This document shows positions 62,013 through 64,000 of a stretch of DNA of 64,000 nucleotides, one piece after another (position 1 is the first letter of the stretch; every line of letters starts with the position of its first letter). The DNA comes from Beijerinckiaceae bacterium (GTDB lineage Bacteria; Pseudomonadota; Alphaproteobacteria; Rhizobiales; Beijerinckiaceae). Location of the stretch: the NCBI GenBank assembly GCA_024304885.1, contig JALJOM010000003.1, positions 2,266,110 to 2,330,109 on the forward strand. Direction: 5' to 3'. A model generated the notes under the pieces. It worked only from the letters and a program-made list of their open reading frames with translations, was not told the origin of the DNA and ran no database searches. The position numbers and the translations under genes are program-made.

Positions 62013-63263
62013 TCAGGGTGGGACGGCGCGAAGCCTCGGCCGCTTCTGCATCAGCCGCGGCAAGGTGCCATGGGGCACCACGCCCTCGCGCATGATCGCG
62101 CGGCGCAAGGGACCGATCATCGCGAAGGCGAAAAGCCCGGCACCACGGAGAATATCGACCGGCACCACATCCATCAGAAGAGAGCGGTTGAGGAGATCGA
62201 TCCCGTTGGTGCGCCAGGTGATGTCGTGGCGGCGCGCGCGCTGGTAGGCGCCGAGCGTGCGCACCGCGCCGATATCCTCGCCGCCATCGCGCGCATCCTC
62301 CAGAACGTCGACGAGCGCGGCACAGTCGCGCAGGCTGAGGTTCAGGCCCTGCGCCGCGAGCGGCGGAAAGACATGGGCGGCTTCGCCGATGAGCGCGATC
62401 CTGTGGCCCGCGAGCTTGTCCGCGCTCATGCCCGCCATGGGAAAGAAGCCGCGGGCGCCGCCCGTGGCCATGGGGCCGAGCAAATGATCGACCTGGCGGG
62501 CGACCTCGTCCGCGAGCGCCTCGTCGTCGAGGCCGCGACGCCGCTCCGCCTCCTCCGGCGTCATGAGCCAGACCAAGCTCGAGCGGTGCGGCGTACCCTC
62601 GAGCGGGCGCAGCGGCACGAGCGTGCAAGGGCCCGAGCGGGTATGGAACTCGGTCGAGATGTTGCGATGCGGCTTCTCGTGCGAGAGCAAGGCCGTGAGC
62701 GCGACCTGCGGGTAGGACCAGGTCCTCGCCGAGAGCCCCGCCTTCGTGCGGGCGAGCGAGGCCCGCCCGTCCGCGGCGACGACGAGCTTCGCAGCGACGA
62801 CCTTCCCTGCCGCCGTCGTGGCACGGACGAGGTCCGCACCGTAGCGGACGTCCTCGAGCAGGTCCTCCACGAGCTGGAGGCCGGGACAGGCCTCCGCATG
62901 GTCGGCCAGCGTCTCGACGAGGACATCGTTCTCGACATTGGCGCCGAAGGCCGAGAGCCCGATCTCGCTCGCCGCGAAGAAGGCCTCGGGCGCGGAGAGC
63001 AGCGCGCCGGTCGCGTCGATCATCCTTATCTTCTCGATCGGGGCGCTTTTCGCGCGCAGCTTCTGCCAGAGCCCGAGGGCCTTCAGGAAGCGCAGCGAGG
63101 CTTCGAACAGAGCGAGCGTGCGGCCGTTGGCGCGGCGATCGACCCGACCGACGCAGGCGACCGAGAATCCGGCGTCGGCCAAGGCGATCGCCGCCGCGAG
63201 GCCGGCAGCGCCGGCGCCGGCGACGAGGATGTCCGCTCGGGTCTCGGGCGTCGAGGATCCCAT
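62013..63263 (-). CDS. FAD-dependent monooxygenase, UbiH/UbiF-like
   Basis: A 416-residue flavoprotein: DILVAGAGAAGLAAAIALADAGFSV (FAD GxGxxG), RTLALFEASLRFLKALGLW, KLVVAADGRASLAR, and the second FAD motif HRIALIGEAAHVFPPLAAQGLNLSLRDCAALVDVL. It resembles ubiquinone ring hydroxylases and would sit at the membrane, but the exact ring position is undefined. 5 bp downstream of icd in the same direction. Confidence 0.9.
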   Translation of the reverse strand: MGSSTPETRADILVAGAGAAGLAAAIALADAGFSVACVGRVDRRANGRTLALFEASLRFLKALGLWQKLRAKSAPIEKIRMIDATGALLSAPEAFFAASEIGLSAFGANVENDVLVETLADHAEACPGLQLVEDLLEDVRYGADLVRATTAAGKVVAAKLVVAADGRASLARTKAGLSARTWSYPQVALTALLSHEKPHRNISTEFHTRSGPCTLVPLRPLEGTPHRSSLVWLMTPEEAERRRGLDDEALADEVARQVDHLLGPMATGGARGFFPMAGMSADKLAGHRIALIGEAAHVFPPLAAQGLNLSLRDCAALVDVLEDARDGGEDIGAVRTLGAYQRARRHDITWRTNGIDLLNRSLLMDVVPVDILRGAGLFAFAMIGPLRRAIMREGVVPHGTLPRLMQKRPRLRAVPP

Positions 63264-63268
63264 GGGCG

Positions 63269-64000
63269 TCAGCCGACCCCCATGGCCTTGCGCAGGTTGG
63301 CGTCGACCTTGTCGAGGAAGCCGGTGGTCGAGAGCCATTGCTGGTGGGCGCCGACGAGGAGGGCGAGGTCCTTCGTCATGAACCCGGCCTCGACCGTCTC
63401 GACGCAGACCCGCTCGAGCGTATGCGAGAATTTCGCGAGCTCGTCGTTGCCGTCGAGCTTGGCGCGCTGCGCGAGGCCGCGGGTCCAGGCGAAGATCGAG
63501 GCGATCGAGTTAGTGGACGTCTCCTTGCCCTTCTGATGCTCGCGGTAGTGCCGGGTGACGGTGCCGTGCGCGGCCTCGGCCTCGACCGTCTTGCCGTCCG
63601 GGCTCATCAGGACCGAGGTCATGAGACCCAGCGAGCCGAACCCTTGAGCCACAGTGTCGGATTGCACGTCGCCGTCGTAGTTCTTGCAGGCCCAGACATA
63701 GCCGCCGGACCATTTGAGCGAGGAGGCCACCATGTCGTCGATCAGGCGGTGCTCGTAAGTGAGGCCGGCGGCGACGAAGGCCGCCTTGAACTCGTTTTCG
63801 TAGACCTCCTGGAACAGATCCTTGAACCTGCCGTCATAGGCCTTGAGGATCGTGTTCTTGGTCGAGAGATAGACCGGGTACTTGTACATGAGGCCGTAGT
63901 TCATCGCCGCACGGGCGAAGTCACGGATCGAGTCGTCGAGGTTGTACATGGCCATGGCGACGCCAGCGCCGGGAAAGGCATAGACGTCCTTCTCGACGAC
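63269..64000 (-). CDS. icd: NADP-dependent isocitrate dehydrogenase, C-terminal part
   Basis: The last 243 residues of a eukaryotic-type (homodimeric) NADP-isocitrate dehydrogenase, continuing past the window edge. Seen are [53 protein letters not shown] (substrate and metal site), [31 protein letters not shown], and a normal C-terminus. It oxidises isocitrate to 2-oxoglutarate in the TCA cycle. Confidence 0.96.
   Translation of the reverse strand, partial: VVEKDVYAFPGAGVAMAMYNLDDSIRDFARAAMNYGLMYKYPVYLSTKNTILKAYDGRFKDLFQEVYENEFKAAFVAAGLTYEHRLIDDMVASSLKWSGGYVWACKNYDGDVQSDTVAQGFGSLGLMTSVLMSPDGKTVEAEAAHGTVTRHYREHQKGKETSTNSIASIFAWTRGLAQRAKLDGNDELAKFSHTLERVCVETVEAGFMTKDLALLVGAHQQWLSTTGFLDKVDANLRKAMGVG

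Noticed and set aside
62674-62686. Third copy of the 13-mer TTCTCGTGCGAGA
   Set aside because: It lies inside the UbiH-like coding sequence, lacks the full 16-bp palindrome and is probably coincidental.
1-64000. CRISPR arrays, intact insertion sequences, integrases or a replication origin
   Set aside because: No regularly spaced repeats, no intact transposase or integrase frames, and no DnaA-box cluster were seen.

Overview
The window reads as chromosome of a GC-rich alphaproteobacterium, most likely of the Hyphomicrobiales (Rhizobiales). The evidence is the alphaproteobacterial order of the division/cell-wall cluster, small families I associate with that group (DUF6101, DUF4170, DUF3253, a SWIB-domain protein, an RpoH-type sigma factor), a tRNA-His with no encoded G-1, and dispersed palindromic repeats of a kind common in that order. 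Genus cannot be fixed from the sequence alone.

Layout. (1) 1-15.3 kb is an accessory-looking envelope and redox region. A minus-strand set encodes a virginiamycin-B-lyase-like propeller (cut by the window edge), a TonB-dependent receptor, a cytochrome c', a DUF1501 protein and a DUF1549/DUF1553 protein; the last pair is best known from Planctomycetes. It diverges from a plus-strand set: secreted dienelactone hydrolase-like enzyme, second cytochrome c', cytochrome b561, periplasmic peroxiredoxin and a GlcG/HbpS protein. An exbD-exbB-tonB operon and an outer-membrane beta-barrel gene follow. Several genes here sit behind AT-rich promoter islands with related sequence. (2) 15.3-20 kb is a two-gene RND efflux operon behind two copies of a palindromic 13-mer. 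(3) 20-21.8 kb holds three broken genes (MFS permease, ArdC-like, DUF932-like) next to tRNA-Gly, a decayed mobile-element scar. (4) 22-36.4 kb is mixed housekeeping and regulatory DNA: HAD phosphatase, inositol-monophosphatase-like protein, pteridine-reductase-like SDR, ParDE-type toxin-antitoxin, mtnA, tRNA-His, a sensor kinase, a GT-C-like membrane protein, and an SDR-ArsR pair with a clear operator.

(5) 36.6-51.1 kb is the division and cell-wall cluster: mraZ-rsmH-ftsL-ftsI-murE-murF-mraY-murD-ftsW-murG-murC-murB, mostly joined by 4-bp overlaps. MraZ boxes precede it. It is interrupted by repeat elements after rsmH, by a nested inverted repeat between murD and ftsW, and it ends at murB without the usual ddl-ftsQ-ftsA-ftsZ. 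(6) 51.1-64 kb holds a structured MITE-like element, two tandem DsbA/FrnE-like genes, rpmI-rplT, a predicted papain-like orphan beside an unrecognised 302-residue protein, DUF3253, an aldo/keto reductase, SWIB, rpoH, nfuA, tsaB, xthA, a UbiH-like monooxygenase and the 3' part of isocitrate dehydrogenase.

How it fits together. Regions 5 and 6 are core functions. The least explained part is region 1: a TonB-energised outer-membrane import route (receptor, ExbBD-TonB, beta-barrel) beside heme-based periplasmic electron carriers and a DUF1549/DUF1553-DUF1501 pair that lacks the usual N-terminal cytochrome domain but is co-directional with a free-standing cytochrome c'. This is the best candidate for an undescribed system.
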